Assembly (NCBI RefSeq): GCF_007004545.3
Contig: NZ_CP045503.2
Location: 5,706,501-5,770,500, forward strand
Source of the DNA: Shewanella eurypsychrophilus
Lineage (GTDB): Bacteria > Pseudomonadota > Gammaproteobacteria > Enterobacterales > Shewanellaceae
Direction of reading: 5' to 3'
Length of the DNA stretch: 64,000 nt
In this document: positions 22,732 to 32,418 of the stretch, in pieces
Numbering within the stretch: the first letter of the stretch is position 1
Layout of the letters: the number at the start of each line of letters is the position of its first letter
Position numbers and translations under genes: made by a program
Notes under the pieces: model-generated
Seen by the model: only the letters and a program-made list of their open reading frames with translations
Databases searched by the model: none
Told to the model about the DNA's origin: nothing

Positions 22732-25650
22732 TTACCGGTTAGATCTTCTGAATCCCAGCAAAGCGAGCAGACTCAAACTTAGCCAACCAAGGCTACCTCC
22801 CCCAGAACCTCCTGATGACGGTGTGACCACAGGTGGGGTAACCACAGCAGCTGTCACGGTAATCGATGTACTTCTGTTACTCTCTATCCCTAGGCTATCA
22901 GTTACTGTCATTATCACAGTGTAACTGCCAGCTGCGGCATAAGTATGAGTAGGCGACTGGGCTGTACTAGACTGCCCATCACCAAAGTTCCATAGGTATG
23001 TCATCGCACCTTCACCACCAGTCGTGGTATCAGTGAACGTCACATCAAGGTCGCTCGTCACAAAGGTAAAGCCTGCAATTGGTGCCACAGGCAAATCTAC
23101 TGTTACAGCCTGAGTACTCTCCACACTTGCACCTTGCCCATCGGTGACAGTCAGAGTGACAAGATAACTACCTGAATCTTGATAGGTATAGGTTGGCGCC
23201 TCTTCAGCACTGGTGGCGCCGTTATCACCAAAGTTCCACAAGTATGAGTAGTTGCCATTACCACCAGAGACAGTCGCAACAAAACTCACCGTGCCAATCA
23301 CCTCCTGACTGAAGCTGAAACTAGAGGTTAAATCTGAGGCTGGAGGCGGAGTTGTGGTGCCTGCAAAATTAAATCTAACCGTGGCAGTAGAGGAATCACT
23401 ACTCTGCGCTAATACTTCCATCGTTAAGCCAAGCTCTGGCAAAATAATGCCTGATTGAGGCTGAGTCGGTGCGCTGTAGTCTTGGCTATCATCGAACATA
23501 GAGACTGATGACAGGTGATTATCTTCGAAGTAACTCGACTGATTAAACATACTAAAGCTCGCATCACGAACCTGAGTACTGGTGCTATTACTACCAATCA
23601 AATTTTGATCTGCATCGATAACGCCAATCAAGCCTGTACCTGGGTGAGTACTAGAGTTGTTATCTGTGTTGCTGAAGTTTTCTAACCACATCAACACACC
23701 GGGTTCATAGGAGTGACTGTCTAGCCCTGCATCGACACCATTGTGACTTCTAAGCTGAACAATATAGCGGCGAGAAGCACCAGGACGCTCATCATCAATA
23801 CGTGAAAAACCATTGAGAACCATGGTATTTACCGTCTCTGCATCATCACTATGAATAACGGTTGTACCATTGCTGATCTGCAGATTATCGAAGACAAATC
23901 CATAATCGCCCGCAGCCTGATCGGTTTTATAGATAATGCTGATCTGAGTATTCGCTCGGCCAGCATAAGCCGTTAAGTCATATTCAAGATCGACCCAGTT
24001 ATTAAGGCCTTCGGCGCCAACTATGTCACCAGAGTCTCCAGTAATAATGTCTCGAGCCGTGTTAATCGTATTGCTTGCTTTAGTGTGATTTCCGGCTATC
24101 ACTACGCCATCAACCATAAGCTGAGCATAATCATAATCCAGCTCGATATTCCAATGGGCCTTCATCGTCAAAGTTAATGGCGTCGAGCTTGGCAAGTCGA
24201 TATCGAACGATAATGCATTGTTAATCAGGTGTCCCTGACCCGAGTAATACTGATAACTTCCCCCATAAGGCTGCTTAAAAGGGATCGTCGCCGCAGGCAA
24301 TGGGATAGAGAGTTGGTTTACTAGCGAATGATTAACCGCTTCATTAATCACTACATCCAATCCCGACGAGCCAATACTGCTGAGCAAAACCTCCTGCTCG
24401 TTAATCCAACGTCCTTTATATCTATCTTGCAGATATGAACGTGCATAAGGACTAAATCCTGTTGGTACCGTTCCAGCTATTGCTCCAGTCCAGCTACCAC
24501 CAGACATCACAGACCAAGACCCCACAGGAGAACCATCCCCTGTATTAGTTGTATCGTATTCATCGGGCAAACCTAAGTCATGGCCAAACTCGTGCACAAC
24601 AACACCCGCTGCGGCATCAATGGGTTGCACCGTATAACCAAATACTCTTATGTTCTTACCAGGGATACTATAACCAGGTGTATTACCGGTATAAACGAAG
24701 AATCTGTGTGACCAGATAGCATCATCGGCTAACACACCGCCACCCGCTTCTTCACCTATGCTCGAATGAAATAGCATGACATGATCGATATCACCATCGG
24801 CTTCATCAAAGTTACCATCGCCATCTAGATCGAAAGGATCTTCCACGTCATAACTCGCTAGCTCAGACTCAGACATGCCAGCAACAGCTTTGATCACGGC
24901 TTCTTTCACCAGCTCAGGAACCGCCTTATCATCATCGTTATTATCGGCATCATTACCACCATAAAAAGCGGCATTATTGGCTGCGGTGAACCAGCCTTTA
25001 ACATCACCGGTAAATTCGAAGCGTTGACCCGATTCTGCTTGATAATATTGATAACCAGTCATCAAGCTCTGACCCTGAGGACCAGTAAAACCTGTGGTAG
25101 AGAACATTAAGTCATTGTAGTGAGTCACTGGATAGTTAGGATAAAACATCGCCGTATCGCTAGCAGACAAGCGGTTATCGTCAAACGGCAGATCCGGGAA
25201 ATCGATTAAGATACCTAAGACCTTTACTGTTTTGGTGATATCGGCGTCGGCTAAAGTGCCAACCATGTTATCCATCTTGGCAATCGAGTTGCGCTTAAGC
25301 TGCTTACTCTGGATCAGTGATTTGATCCTGGACTTTTCAAACTGAGCCTCAACCAAACGTCCCTTGCTCTGAAAACTTGTAGCACGATGAGTAAACTGCT
25401 CGACAGCAGCCTGCTTCTCGGCATCACTCGCAGATGGGGAAACTTCTCCGCGTTTAATCAGCCAATATAAGATACGCTCTTTATTGATCACTCCGGCATC
25501 GGCCAAAGTGCCTGAATCCAAGGCTGACAAATTCACGGGCGTGATATCGATAGGCTTTGCCAGTGCGCTCGATGATGCGCTAATGCCTAGTATCAGCGAT
25601 AATGACAAGCTGGCTAGTGAACCTGCGCCAATGCTTTTTACGCTCTTCAT
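22732..25650 (-). CDS. Secreted M6-family metalloprotease with PKD domains and GlyGly-CTERM tail
   Basis: A 972-residue exported protease of the immune inhibitor A type. There is a signal peptide (residues about 1-30), a propeptide, and a zinc site H353-E-F-G-H357 inside VVHEFGHDLGLPDEYD, with WSVMSGGSW as the Met-turn region. A jelly-roll-like region follows, and then two PKD domains (each with YLWNFGD). The C-terminus is a GlyGly-CTERM anchor: SGGSGGG, a hydrophobic helix, then RRSNR, normally cut by rhombosortase after type II secretion. I start at the ATG with AAGGA 10 bp upstream. A small lipoprotein gene lies just upstream. Confidence 0.9.
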   Translation of the reverse strand: MKSVKSIGAGSLASLSLSLILGISASSSALAKPIDITPVNLSALDSGTLADAGVINKERILYWLIKRGEVSPSASDAEKQAAVEQFTHRATSFQSKGRLVEAQFEKSRIKSLIQSKQLKRNSIAKMDNMVGTLADADITKTVKVLGILIDFPDLPFDDNRLSASDTAMFYPNYPVTHYNDLMFSTTGFTGPQGQSLMTGYQYYQAESGQRFEFTGDVKGWFTAANNAAFYGGNDADNNDDDKAVPELVKEAVIKAVAGMSESELASYDVEDPFDLDGDGNFDEADGDIDHVMLFHSSIGEEAGGGVLADDAIWSHRFFVYTGNTPGYSIPGKNIRVFGYTVQPIDAAAGVVVHEFGHDLGLPDEYDTTNTGDGSPVGSWSVMSGGSWTGAIAGTVPTGFSPYARSYLQDRYKGRWINEQEVLLSSIGSSGLDVVINEAVNHSLVNQLSIPLPAATIPFKQPYGGSYQYYSGQGHLINNALSFDIDLPSSTPLTLTMKAHWNIELDYDYAQLMVDGVVIAGNHTKASNTINTARDIITGDSGDIVGAEGLNNWVDLEYDLTAYAGRANTQISIIYKTDQAAGDYGFVFDNLQISNGTTVIHSDDAETVNTMVLNGFSRIDDERPGASRRYIVQLRSHNGVDAGLDSHSYEPGVLMWLENFSNTDNNSSTHPGTGLIGVIDADQNLIGSNSTSTQVRDASFSMFNQSSYFEDNHLSSVSMFDDSQDYSAPTQPQSGIILPELGLTMEVLAQSSDSSTATVRFNFAGTTTPPPASDLTSSFSFSQEVIGTVSFVATVSGGNGNYSYLWNFGDNGATSAEEAPTYTYQDSGSYLVTLTVTDGQGASVESTQAVTVDLPVAPIAGFTFVTSDLDVTFTDTTTGGEGAMTYLWNFGDGQSSTAQSPTHTYAAAGSYTVIMTVTDSLGIESNRSTSITVTAAVVTPPVVTPSSGGSGGGSLGWLSLSLLALLGFRRSNR

Positions 25651-25673
25651 ATTATTGAGTTCCTTCTGACTTT

Positions 25674-26006
25674 TTATCGACAATCTTCAAACGCTTGCTG
25701 TTTCTTACGGATAAACTCGGCCACTTTTTCATCTGCTTCTACTTGGCTCATTTCTGGGGTTATAACCCCGTTCTTCACCAAGTTGGCTTTAAGTTTAGAC
25801 CTATCTTGAATGGGTGGCGTGGAGCCACAAACAATTTTTCGCTTGTTATGAAGAGAAGCTTCAGCAGCGTTTATCTCTACACTCGCTTGATTAACAGGCA
25901 CAACACTTTGTACAGTGTGAGACGGAGCTTTTATCTCCGTATCAGAGCTGCACGAAGCCAGAGCCAGCAGAGGAATAACGCTCAACCAAGTAATAAGACT
26001 TCTCAT
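25674..26006 (-). CDS. Small putative lipoprotein upstream of the protease
   Basis: A 110-residue protein with a lipobox (LLALASC, cysteine near residue 19) and a charged, mostly helical C-terminus (QVEADEKVAEFIRKKQQAFEDCR). I do not recognise the family. It ends 23 bp before the protease start, so cotranscription is likely; a role as a helper or inhibitor is only a guess. Confidence 0.65.
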   Translation of the reverse strand: MRSLITWLSVIPLLALASCSSDTEIKAPSHTVQSVVPVNQASVEINAAEASLHNKRKIVCGSTPPIQDRSKLKANLVKNGVITPEMSQVEADEKVAEFIRKKQQAFEDCR

Positions 26007-26199
26007 ACATCACCAGGACAACATAAACAGCACAAAACCTTAACAGCAGTTTACTCTGAATGACAACAAAAAAACCAACATTTACTCTGCTAAATACACT
26101 TATATTCAGTAAGCCACCGAAAACTATGAAGTTATCAAACATCACTGGCTAAACAATGGCTTACGAATGTTAATGACCATAATAAATCAAATAGTTAGA

Positions 26200-28413
26200 C
26201 TATTTATTCAACCAGTCTTGATAGATGAGCAATAAGACAGAGGCAGACCAACTAAAGTTGGTGCAATGCAGACCATCACCGGTCAGTGGATCATAGTTCT
26301 CCCTGATCGGCGCTTGGGAAAGGATCCCTTCTCCCTGCTCTACCAAGCGTTTCGCCAGTGTTTCGGCCTCACTGTGGTAGCCATATCGCTCTAGTCCTAG
26401 CAGACCAAATAATGCCTGATCTAACCACACCGGCCCACGCCAATACTGAGTTGAAGCAAAATTAGGACTATCGGCACTCACAGTAGGAAATGGGATTTTA
26501 GTCGAAAACTGTTTATCGCTAAGTTGACGTTCAACCATTATTTTCGCTTGCTCGGCAGTGGCTGCGCCAGCCCAAAGCGGCAACCAACCTTCGACACCTT
26601 TACCTGCATCTATCAACAAATGGCTCTCGTTACCCTCGAAGCGAATATCGTAGAAAAACCCGGTTTTATCATCGAACATCTTGGTCTGAATTTGCAGTTT
26701 TAACTTATCGGCCTGAGTGGACCAATCATTCGCTTGTGTATCTAGTTGCTGTAGCAGTGCCATCTTGGCCAAGATCACTTTCTCGGCAAACAAATAGGCA
26801 TTGAGATCGACAGACTCCTGGGATAATGAGTAACCGATCACTTCACCTTTGTCGTTGCGGTTCTGCAATACTTGCACGCTGGCATCATCATCGAACCTGG
26901 GGGCATTATCCATGCCTGACTCCCAGGCAGCCGCTTCAATGATCGCCTTTCGGTTTAACTTGCCAGCCGTAAGGTGAGCCGGATGTAAGTTAGCGCCATA
27001 CTCAGCCAAACCATTAGCATTATGATCCCGATTGCGATACCACCACAGGTGATAAGCCACTAACTTGGGGTACATCAGTCTTACAAAGTCCAAATCTTGG
27101 CTTTGTTGATATATCTCCCACACCGCCCAGGCAGCTAGAGGCGGTTTACCATTACGTTCATTCCAGTTGCCGCCTTCTCCACCTCTTGCCGGATCACGGT
27201 TATAAAAAATCGCATCGGGCAAGTTACCTACATCTTGAGGTCGCACGTTATCTTGTGCTGTAAACTGATAATCAAACATAGAGAGTACATTCGATTTAGC
27301 CAGTTCAGGATCGAAATGAGACAGCGCCACAGCCTGCTTCCAGCTGTCCCAAGCCCAAACACCGTTAAACCATTTATAGGTGATCGATGGCGTTACCGCA
27401 TCATGCAATATCGCCCCCGCTGGACTACGCCAGTTGTGCACTAAGGTCAGCATGCTTTTTGCGGCCAGCTTACGATACTTAGGCTCACCTTTATCTATTC
27501 CCTTCGTCAGCCTTTGTTGCCATGCTTGGCGATTTTCGGCCAACAGAGCTTGTTGCTGGCTCCAATTCACAGTCCCTCTAAGCAGCTTTTCTTCTTGAGT
27601 ATGAAAATATCTCTGCGCACTCAATATTTGCAGGCTCTTACCAGCGCTAAGCTCCATGACTGATGTTTTGGCTTGATAGCCATTATCTTTGTTGATCTCG
27701 ATCTCAACCTCGGGACTAAACCATAGCTCGAAACTCGCATCAGCTAACTGAATGTTCCAGGTATCCATCACAGGATTGAGCTGCCAGGCAATGCCGTTAC
27801 TCCAGCTATTAACCTGCTTAATTAACTGATATTTTTCTAGTTTAGGATGAGACTGAAACGGCGTACCAGACCAGCTCAGTTGCCATTGCTGATCTGAATC
27901 GGAGCGATTAATCAGTTGTGTTGTGACCATCGAGGTTCGGTTGTCGGTATAATTCAGAGACAGTGAAACGGTGATCTCTGGCCAATCAAACTCTTGATAT
28001 AGGCCATCAGGACGACTGTAGATTTGGCTATTTTCCGCCTGACTAAAATCCAAAGTCTGGCCAGTGCTAACATTTTTAAGCCCAAGCTTCATCATGTTGT
28101 CACTCAAGTGCAGACTGTACTCTTGTGCGATAAATAGTGGGCCAGTGAAACTGCCGTAATGCTCCGGAGCATCAGGAAGATGAAAACCGTGCCAAGCTCC
28201 CTTATCGACATAGGTCGCGCCGATTTCTAGGTTGCCCTTATCATCCCTCTCCTCCATAGAGATTGGCGTCCCCTGATAAGGAAGCAGATCACGATACTCA
28301 GCAGAATCGAGCAGCGCTAGACTGGAGACACACAAAAAAAGACAAGAAAGCATGAAGATACCGACAATTGAATATAATATACCGAGTATGTCGAGTTCTA
28401 GGTTTTGATGCAA
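26200..28413 (-). CDS. GH63-type (YgjK-like) glycoside hydrolase
   Basis: A protein of about 737 residues. After a signal-like hydrophobic segment comes a beta-sandwich domain (about 60-270), then an (alpha/alpha)6 barrel with family GH63/MGH motifs: WFNGVWAWDSWKQAVAL, then YNRDPARGGEGGNWNERNGKPP and WDNAPRFDD-like GMDNAPRFDDD, and near the end YWRGPVWLDQALFGL and ENYDPLTGDG. E. coli YgjK is an alpha-glucosidase of this family; the substrate here is unknown. The start is uncertain: ATG 28413, or the inner ATG 28353 that opens a better signal peptide (MLSCLFLCVSSLALLDSA). Neither has a strong ribosome binding site. Single gene. Confidence 0.85.
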   Translation of the reverse strand: MHQNLELDILGILYSIVGIFMLSCLFLCVSSLALLDSAEYRDLLPYQGTPISMEERDDKGNLEIGATYVDKGAWHGFHLPDAPEHYGSFTGPLFIAQEYSLHLSDNMMKLGLKNVSTGQTLDFSQAENSQIYSRPDGLYQEFDWPEITVSLSLNYTDNRTSMVTTQLINRSDSDQQWQLSWSGTPFQSHPKLEKYQLIKQVNSWSNGIAWQLNPVMDTWNIQLADASFELWFSPEVEIEINKDNGYQAKTSVMELSAGKSLQILSAQRYFHTQEEKLLRGTVNWSQQQALLAENRQAWQQRLTKGIDKGEPKYRKLAAKSMLTLVHNWRSPAGAILHDAVTPSITYKWFNGVWAWDSWKQAVALSHFDPELAKSNVLSMFDYQFTAQDNVRPQDVGNLPDAIFYNRDPARGGEGGNWNERNGKPPLAAWAVWEIYQQSQDLDFVRLMYPKLVAYHLWWYRNRDHNANGLAEYGANLHPAHLTAGKLNRKAIIEAAAWESGMDNAPRFDDDASVQVLQNRNDKGEVIGYSLSQESVDLNAYLFAEKVILAKMALLQQLDTQANDWSTQADKLKLQIQTKMFDDKTGFFYDIRFEGNESHLLIDAGKGVEGWLPLWAGAATAEQAKIMVERQLSDKQFSTKIPFPTVSADSPNFASTQYWRGPVWLDQALFGLLGLERYGYHSEAETLAKRLVEQGEGILSQAPIRENYDPLTGDGLHCTNFSWSASVLLLIYQDWLNK

Positions 28414-28439
28414 GAAAGATCAGCAAAGGTTAAATAGAC

Positions 28440-28477
28440 TTTAGTTCCTAGGGTCTAGATCCTAGGAACTAGAAACT
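28440..28477. repeat. CTAGGNN heptamer cluster (locus B)
   Basis: Units TTAGTTC, CTAGGGT, CTAGATC, CTAGGAA, CTAGAAA in strict 7-bp phase, directly before the 3' end of the MarC/YhgN-type gene. Confidence 0.7.
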
Positions 28478-28481
28478 CGCT

Positions 28482-29087
28482 CTACAGGGCTATCTGCCCC
28501 ATATGAGCCATATAACTCGCGACGCCATCGAGGAACATCTGCACAGAGATCATCACCAGCACCATCCCCATTAAACGCTCTACTGCGGTAAGGCCTTTCT
28601 CTCCCAACACCTTAGTGAACACTTTATAGAAGAGTAAGATCACTGCGCTCACGCCCCAAGCAGCTAATAAGGCAATGGTCCAATCCAACATACGAGAGCT
28701 ATCGGTATGGGCTAACAAGATAAGCGCGGCTAAAACCGAAGGCCCAGCCATAAGGGGAATCGCCATAGGAACAATAAATGGCTCCTCGCCAGCCGCAAGA
28801 CCCACCACGCCACCGGGCTGAGGGAAGATCATTCTAATGGCGATTAAGAACAGAATGATTCCGCCCGCAATACTGACTGACTCAGATCTTAAATTCAAAA
28901 AGTTGAGTATGGCTTCACCCGCAAACAGAAACAGTAGCATGATAGCCAGTGCAATAAGCAGCTCGCGGATCAGCACTCTGCGTCTTTTTTTAGGTTCAAT
29001 ATGACGCAAAATAGACGCAAATATCGGCAAATTACCGAGAGGGTCCATAATAAGAAATAACATTACAGCAGCAGAAAAAATATCCAT
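28482..29087 (-). CDS. yhgN: MarC/YhgN-family inner-membrane protein
   Basis: A 201-residue protein with six predicted membrane segments and the family marks FLIMDPLGNLPIF near the start and AIPLMAGPSVLAALI in the middle (the repeated N/D-P-G-x-S type loops). Length and pattern match E. coli YhgN. The function of the family is unsettled; transport has been suggested. Single gene, no cofactor motifs. Confidence 0.85.
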   Translation of the reverse strand: MDIFSAAVMLFLIMDPLGNLPIFASILRHIEPKKRRRVLIRELLIALAIMLLFLFAGEAILNFLNLRSESVSIAGGIILFLIAIRMIFPQPGGVVGLAAGEEPFIVPMAIPLMAGPSVLAALILLAHTDSSRMLDWTIALLAAWGVSAVILLFYKVFTKVLGEKGLTAVERLMGMVLVMISVQMFLDGVASYMAHMGQIAL

Positions 29088-29364
29088 AAGAGCTTAGGAA
29101 AAAGAAAACTATCTACATATTCTAAACTTTTTAGAAACAAGCAGATAGATAAATTACACAGGAAAGACCACAAGACACCCAATTAGTAGCCAAACGTTCA
29201 AAGTCTGATGCAAGTTCAGATAAAAATAAGCCAGTAACCCCGTAGAAGTCACTTTCAACCTGATAAATCCTCTCACTTGATGTAAATAATGCGACCTAAC
29301 CTGCTTATTTCCCAGAAACTGGTATACTATCTCGTCGTTTTCTCTGGTCCCAGCTAAACAAATC

Positions 29365-30924
29365 ATGCTCTATCTATTAGCCAGTTGCATCGCTCTACTA
29401 TTAGGCCCTCTCTTCTATCGATTCCTTTCGACAGAAAATGGTCTACGAAAAGGTCTGGACGGATTTATATTCGTATCACTGGGCGGGCTTGTGCTACTGC
29501 ATATTTTACCTGAGCTATTAGAGCACGGCGGCTTCTTGGCGATCATCTTCGTCATAGTAGGCATGTGGGGACCGACGGCCAGTGAAAAGCTATTCCACCG
29601 CTATTCCGAGGTCACACACAAATTCACCCTATTTCTAGGCGTCGCCGGTTTACTGCTGCATACCATTACAGATGGCGGTGCCATGGTACTTGCACAGCAG
29701 GACAATACCTCGATTCTGTTAGCTTTAGGCATCATATTGCATCGTCTTCCTGTTGGATTGGCTATCTGGTGGTTAGTGAAACCACAAGTTGGCAGCCGTT
29801 GGGCCATGGCCGTGTTAGCCGCCATGATGATTCTGACTGGCGCAGGCTATTTCGCCGGTGAGCAGATGTTAACGCAACTAAGCCTAGATAATACCGTCTA
29901 CCTACAAGCCTTTGTAACAGGCTCAATTTTACACGTGGTATTGCATCAACCTCATGCACATGACTCAAGCAGTAACAGCAATACAGTGCATCCAGAAAAA
30001 TATGAGTACCATGCTGGCATAGGCAGCTTGCTGGGAATTGGCTTACTCTGCGTGCTGTTAATGATGGACTCAGGTGGTGGTCATGAACATCATCATCACG
30101 ATCATAGTACCGAGCAACTCCTTGATTGGATGCTGACCTTAGCCCCTGTCTTGTTACTCAGTTATGCCGTTGCCGGACTGCGATTTAAGCTCGGCCTATC
30201 ACCACAAAGCAAACATCTTGGAAAGCGTTGGTTACAGCGACTCGCAGGACCAGAAGCCTTGATCATCACGGCATTTTTGCTTGGACCTTTAGTGGCATTA
30301 TTTCAATTGATTGGCTTATTGATTATCGGTGCACTGCTGACCTTTAGTAAAGTTGAGCCCACTGATCCGCACCTTTCAATTCCGACATCACCGCTACGCT
30401 TTGGTTTCGCCCACATCATCGACAGAAGTGCACCTTGGGTATTACTCAGTCTAATTTTAGCGAACTTGATCGGCCACCCTTCAGTTCCACTCGAAAACCC
30501 TATTATTCAGGTTGCTGTGCTGATGGTGTTATTCCTACCTATGCGATTCTGTAATTTAGGTGGCGCCGTACTGGCACTGTCTTTAGCCTATAGCGGCTGG
30601 AGCATGCCAGCGGTAATGCTCGCTCTGATTGCCGCACCTATATTCAACTTGGCTCAGTTAAAGTTGATGAACTTGACCCAGAGAGTCGTGGTCATTGGTA
30701 TTATCATCGCCAGCTTAGCGCTCACGGCCGCACTACAGCCAGAGTGGCATATCATGATCTCCATGCCTGAATCGATTAACATCATATCTCTACTGATCTT
30801 AGCCGGACTATTTGCTGCCAGCCTGCTGCGCTTAGGCCCAAGGAAGTTTCTCGCTCGCATCATGTTGTTAAAGCCTACGGCACACAGTCATGACTCACAT
30901 GATCACGGGCACAAGCAGCACTAA
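29365..30924 (+). CDS. ZIP-like metal transporter fused to a second permease-like half
   Basis: A 519-residue membrane protein with about 13-15 hydrophobic segments. The N-terminal half carries ZIP-like metal motifs: LLHILPEL (about 42-50), LHTITDGGAMV (about 96-106) and ILHRLPVGLAIWW (about 121-133). A hydrophilic linker has a His-rich run (HEHHHHDHS) that should bind metal. The C-terminal half (about 290-480, with LGPLVALFQLIGLLIIGALL and a second similar half) resembles two-part permeases of the DUF318/ArsP kind. The tail is again His-rich (HSHDSHDHGHKQH). Zinc or another divalent cation is the likely cargo. An unusual fusion that deserves checking. Confidence 0.65.
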   Translation: MLYLLASCIALLLGPLFYRFLSTENGLRKGLDGFIFVSLGGLVLLHILPELLEHGGFLAIIFVIVGMWGPTASEKLFHRYSEVTHKFTLFLGVAGLLLHTITDGGAMVLAQQDNTSILLALGIILHRLPVGLAIWWLVKPQVGSRWAMAVLAAMMILTGAGYFAGEQMLTQLSLDNTVYLQAFVTGSILHVVLHQPHAHDSSSNSNTVHPEKYEYHAGIGSLLGIGLLCVLLMMDSGGGHEHHHHDHSTEQLLDWMLTLAPVLLLSYAVAGLRFKLGLSPQSKHLGKRWLQRLAGPEALIITAFLLGPLVALFQLIGLLIIGALLTFSKVEPTDPHLSIPTSPLRFGFAHIIDRSAPWVLLSLILANLIGHPSVPLENPIIQVAVLMVLFLPMRFCNLGGAVLALSLAYSGWSMPAVMLALIAAPIFNLAQLKLMNLTQRVVVIGIIIASLALTAALQPEWHIMISMPESINIISLLILAGLFAASLLRLGPRKFLARIMLLKPTAHSHDSHDHGHKQH

Positions 30925-30926
30925 AA

Positions 30927-30957
30927 TTCTAGGACCTAGGTTCTAGGATCTAGGTTT
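30927..30957. repeat. CTAGGNN heptamer cluster (locus C)
   Basis: TTCTAGG, ACCTAGG, TTCTAGG, ATCTAGG in strict 7-bp phase, immediately after the stop codon of the ZIP-like gene. Confidence 0.75.
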
Positions 30958-31077
30958 TTCGCTTATCCTCGTAACTCGTCACCTTCTTCACTCTTTCCTT
31001 GCCAAAAGCAGCAAATAAATGGCTTTCAAGCACAATCAGGTTTAAATTCAGACAAAGGTCAGCTAACTTGAGTCCCT

Positions 31078-31839
31078 ATGTGCATTCTGTTTATTGCTTT
31101 GAATAAGCATCCTAAGTATCCGTTAATAGTGTGTGCGAACCGCGATGAGTTTCATCACAGGCCGACAGAGCAAGCTCACTTCTGGCCGCCAAACAATGAG
31201 CTGCTAGCGGGTAAAGATCTCGAGGCTGGCGGCACTTGGCTAGGGGTCAATAAACGCGGTGATTTCGCGGCTTTAACCAATCTGAGGGATCCACTTAAGC
31301 AACAAAGTGATATGAGAAGCAGAGGAGAGCTGGTGATCAAAGCACTTGCCACTCGAAGTCCTATGACAGGGAGCTGGCTTCGTGAGCATAACGGTCACTA
31401 CAATCCATTCAACTTTATTTTTGGCAATGCCCGTGAGCTTTATTGTTTTAATAGCAAAACTAACGCCATGACACAGCTAACAACTGGCTTCCACTCTATC
31501 AGCAATGGCGCACTAGATGATATTTGGCCTAAAATGGCTCGAGGAACCTTGGCGCTTGAAAAGGCAATTTCAGCGTGCAGCGAACCTAATATCGATGAGT
31601 TGCTAGGACTAATGCAAGATGAAAGCCGTGCAGAAGACTCAGATCTTCCCGAAACAGGCATTAGTTTTGAATGGGAAAGAATGCTCTCATCGATCTATAT
31701 AAAACATCCACAATATGGCACTCGTTCAACCAGTATTATTTTACAAGACAGCAAGGGTAATACTCAGTTTACAGAAGTCAGATATGACGGCAAGGGCCGT
31801 AATTTAGGCCGGCAAAACTTCGCTATTACGGGCAGTTAA
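31078..31839 (+). CDS. NRDE (TANGO2-like) family protein
   Basis: A 253-residue protein with the family start MCILFIALNKHPKYPL and the naming motif CANRDEFHHRPT (about 22-33), then GGTWLGVNKRGDFAALTNLR. Loss of Met would expose Cys2, as in Ntn-type hydrolases, and the fold is thought to be related. Human TANGO2 is linked to haem and lipid handling; the bacterial role is unknown. Monocistronic; the hairpin at 31849 follows. Confidence 0.88.
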   Translation: MCILFIALNKHPKYPLIVCANRDEFHHRPTEQAHFWPPNNELLAGKDLEAGGTWLGVNKRGDFAALTNLRDPLKQQSDMRSRGELVIKALATRSPMTGSWLREHNGHYNPFNFIFGNARELYCFNSKTNAMTQLTTGFHSISNGALDDIWPKMARGTLALEKAISACSEPNIDELLGLMQDESRAEDSDLPETGISFEWERMLSSIYIKHPQYGTRSTSIILQDSKGNTQFTEVRYDGKGRNLGRQNFAITGS

Positions 31840-31848
31840 CTGGCACTA

Positions 31849-31867
31849 TCACCTCATCGTGAGGTGA
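31849..31867. terminator. Hairpin between convergent genes
   Basis: TCACCTCA, loop TCG, TGAGGTGA: a perfect 8-bp stem. There is no clear T-run on either side, so termination is uncertain. Confidence 0.4.
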
Positions 31868-31884
31868 GGATATATGAGATAAGA

Positions 31885-32307
31885 TTAGTCTGATGTATGG
31901 TCGTGAGTGATCACCCAACGGTCATCTATCTTCTCAACCAGCAGGGTAAAAACCCCATTGGGCTTATCTTTAGCCCGAGTTAATTGCCAGCGTCCTACGA
32001 CAATTGCGGCATAATTACTCAGCATCTTAGTTTCTTTAATCGTGAACTTAAGTGTGCCTAAAGTCGCCTTGTCTGGATAGTTCCTTTTATAGGCGGCTAA
32101 CGTATCCTCCCAGCCATAACGAAACTTTTTACCAGACACGAAACGCATCTTCTCATTATTCCAATAGCCTTGCATATAAGCATCGAGATCGCCGCGATTC
32201 CATGCTGATTCCTGCTCGGATATGACTTGCGCAATTTCATCTGTTGGCACAGCAGTGACGCTAAATGCGAGTAGCATCAGCAGAGCCGTAAGTCCTTTTT
32301 TAAACAT
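31885..32307 (-). CDS. Exported NTF2/SnoaL-like (DUF4440-type) protein
   Basis: A 140-residue protein with a signal peptide (MFKKGLTALLMLLAFSVTAVP) and a cone-shaped NTF2-like domain: SEQESAWNRGDLDAYMQGYW, then RYGWEDTLAAYKRNYPDKATLG and a C-terminal strand WVITHDHTSD. Such domains bind small ligands or act as enzymes, and the ligand cannot be read from sequence. The start ATG has GGAG 7 bp upstream; a longer start at 32325 would spoil the signal peptide. Confidence 0.8.
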   Translation of the reverse strand: MFKKGLTALLMLLAFSVTAVPTDEIAQVISEQESAWNRGDLDAYMQGYWNNEKMRFVSGKKFRYGWEDTLAAYKRNYPDKATLGTLKFTIKETKMLSNYAAIVVGRWQLTRAKDKPNGVFTLLVEKIDDRWVITHDHTSD

Positions 32308-32418
32308 GGTTTTCTCCATAAACACGAGATAATATTGCTATAATATCTTAATTAAAGCACTCTCGCCTCGACTAATATCACTTGGCCAGAGTTCCCCTTG
32401 ACATAGTATTGAGTATTT

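Noticed and set aside
25695..26063. A 122-codon plus-strand frame opposite the small lipoprotein
   Set aside because: Antisense to a gene with a clear lipobox and operon placement; its composition is not protein-like.
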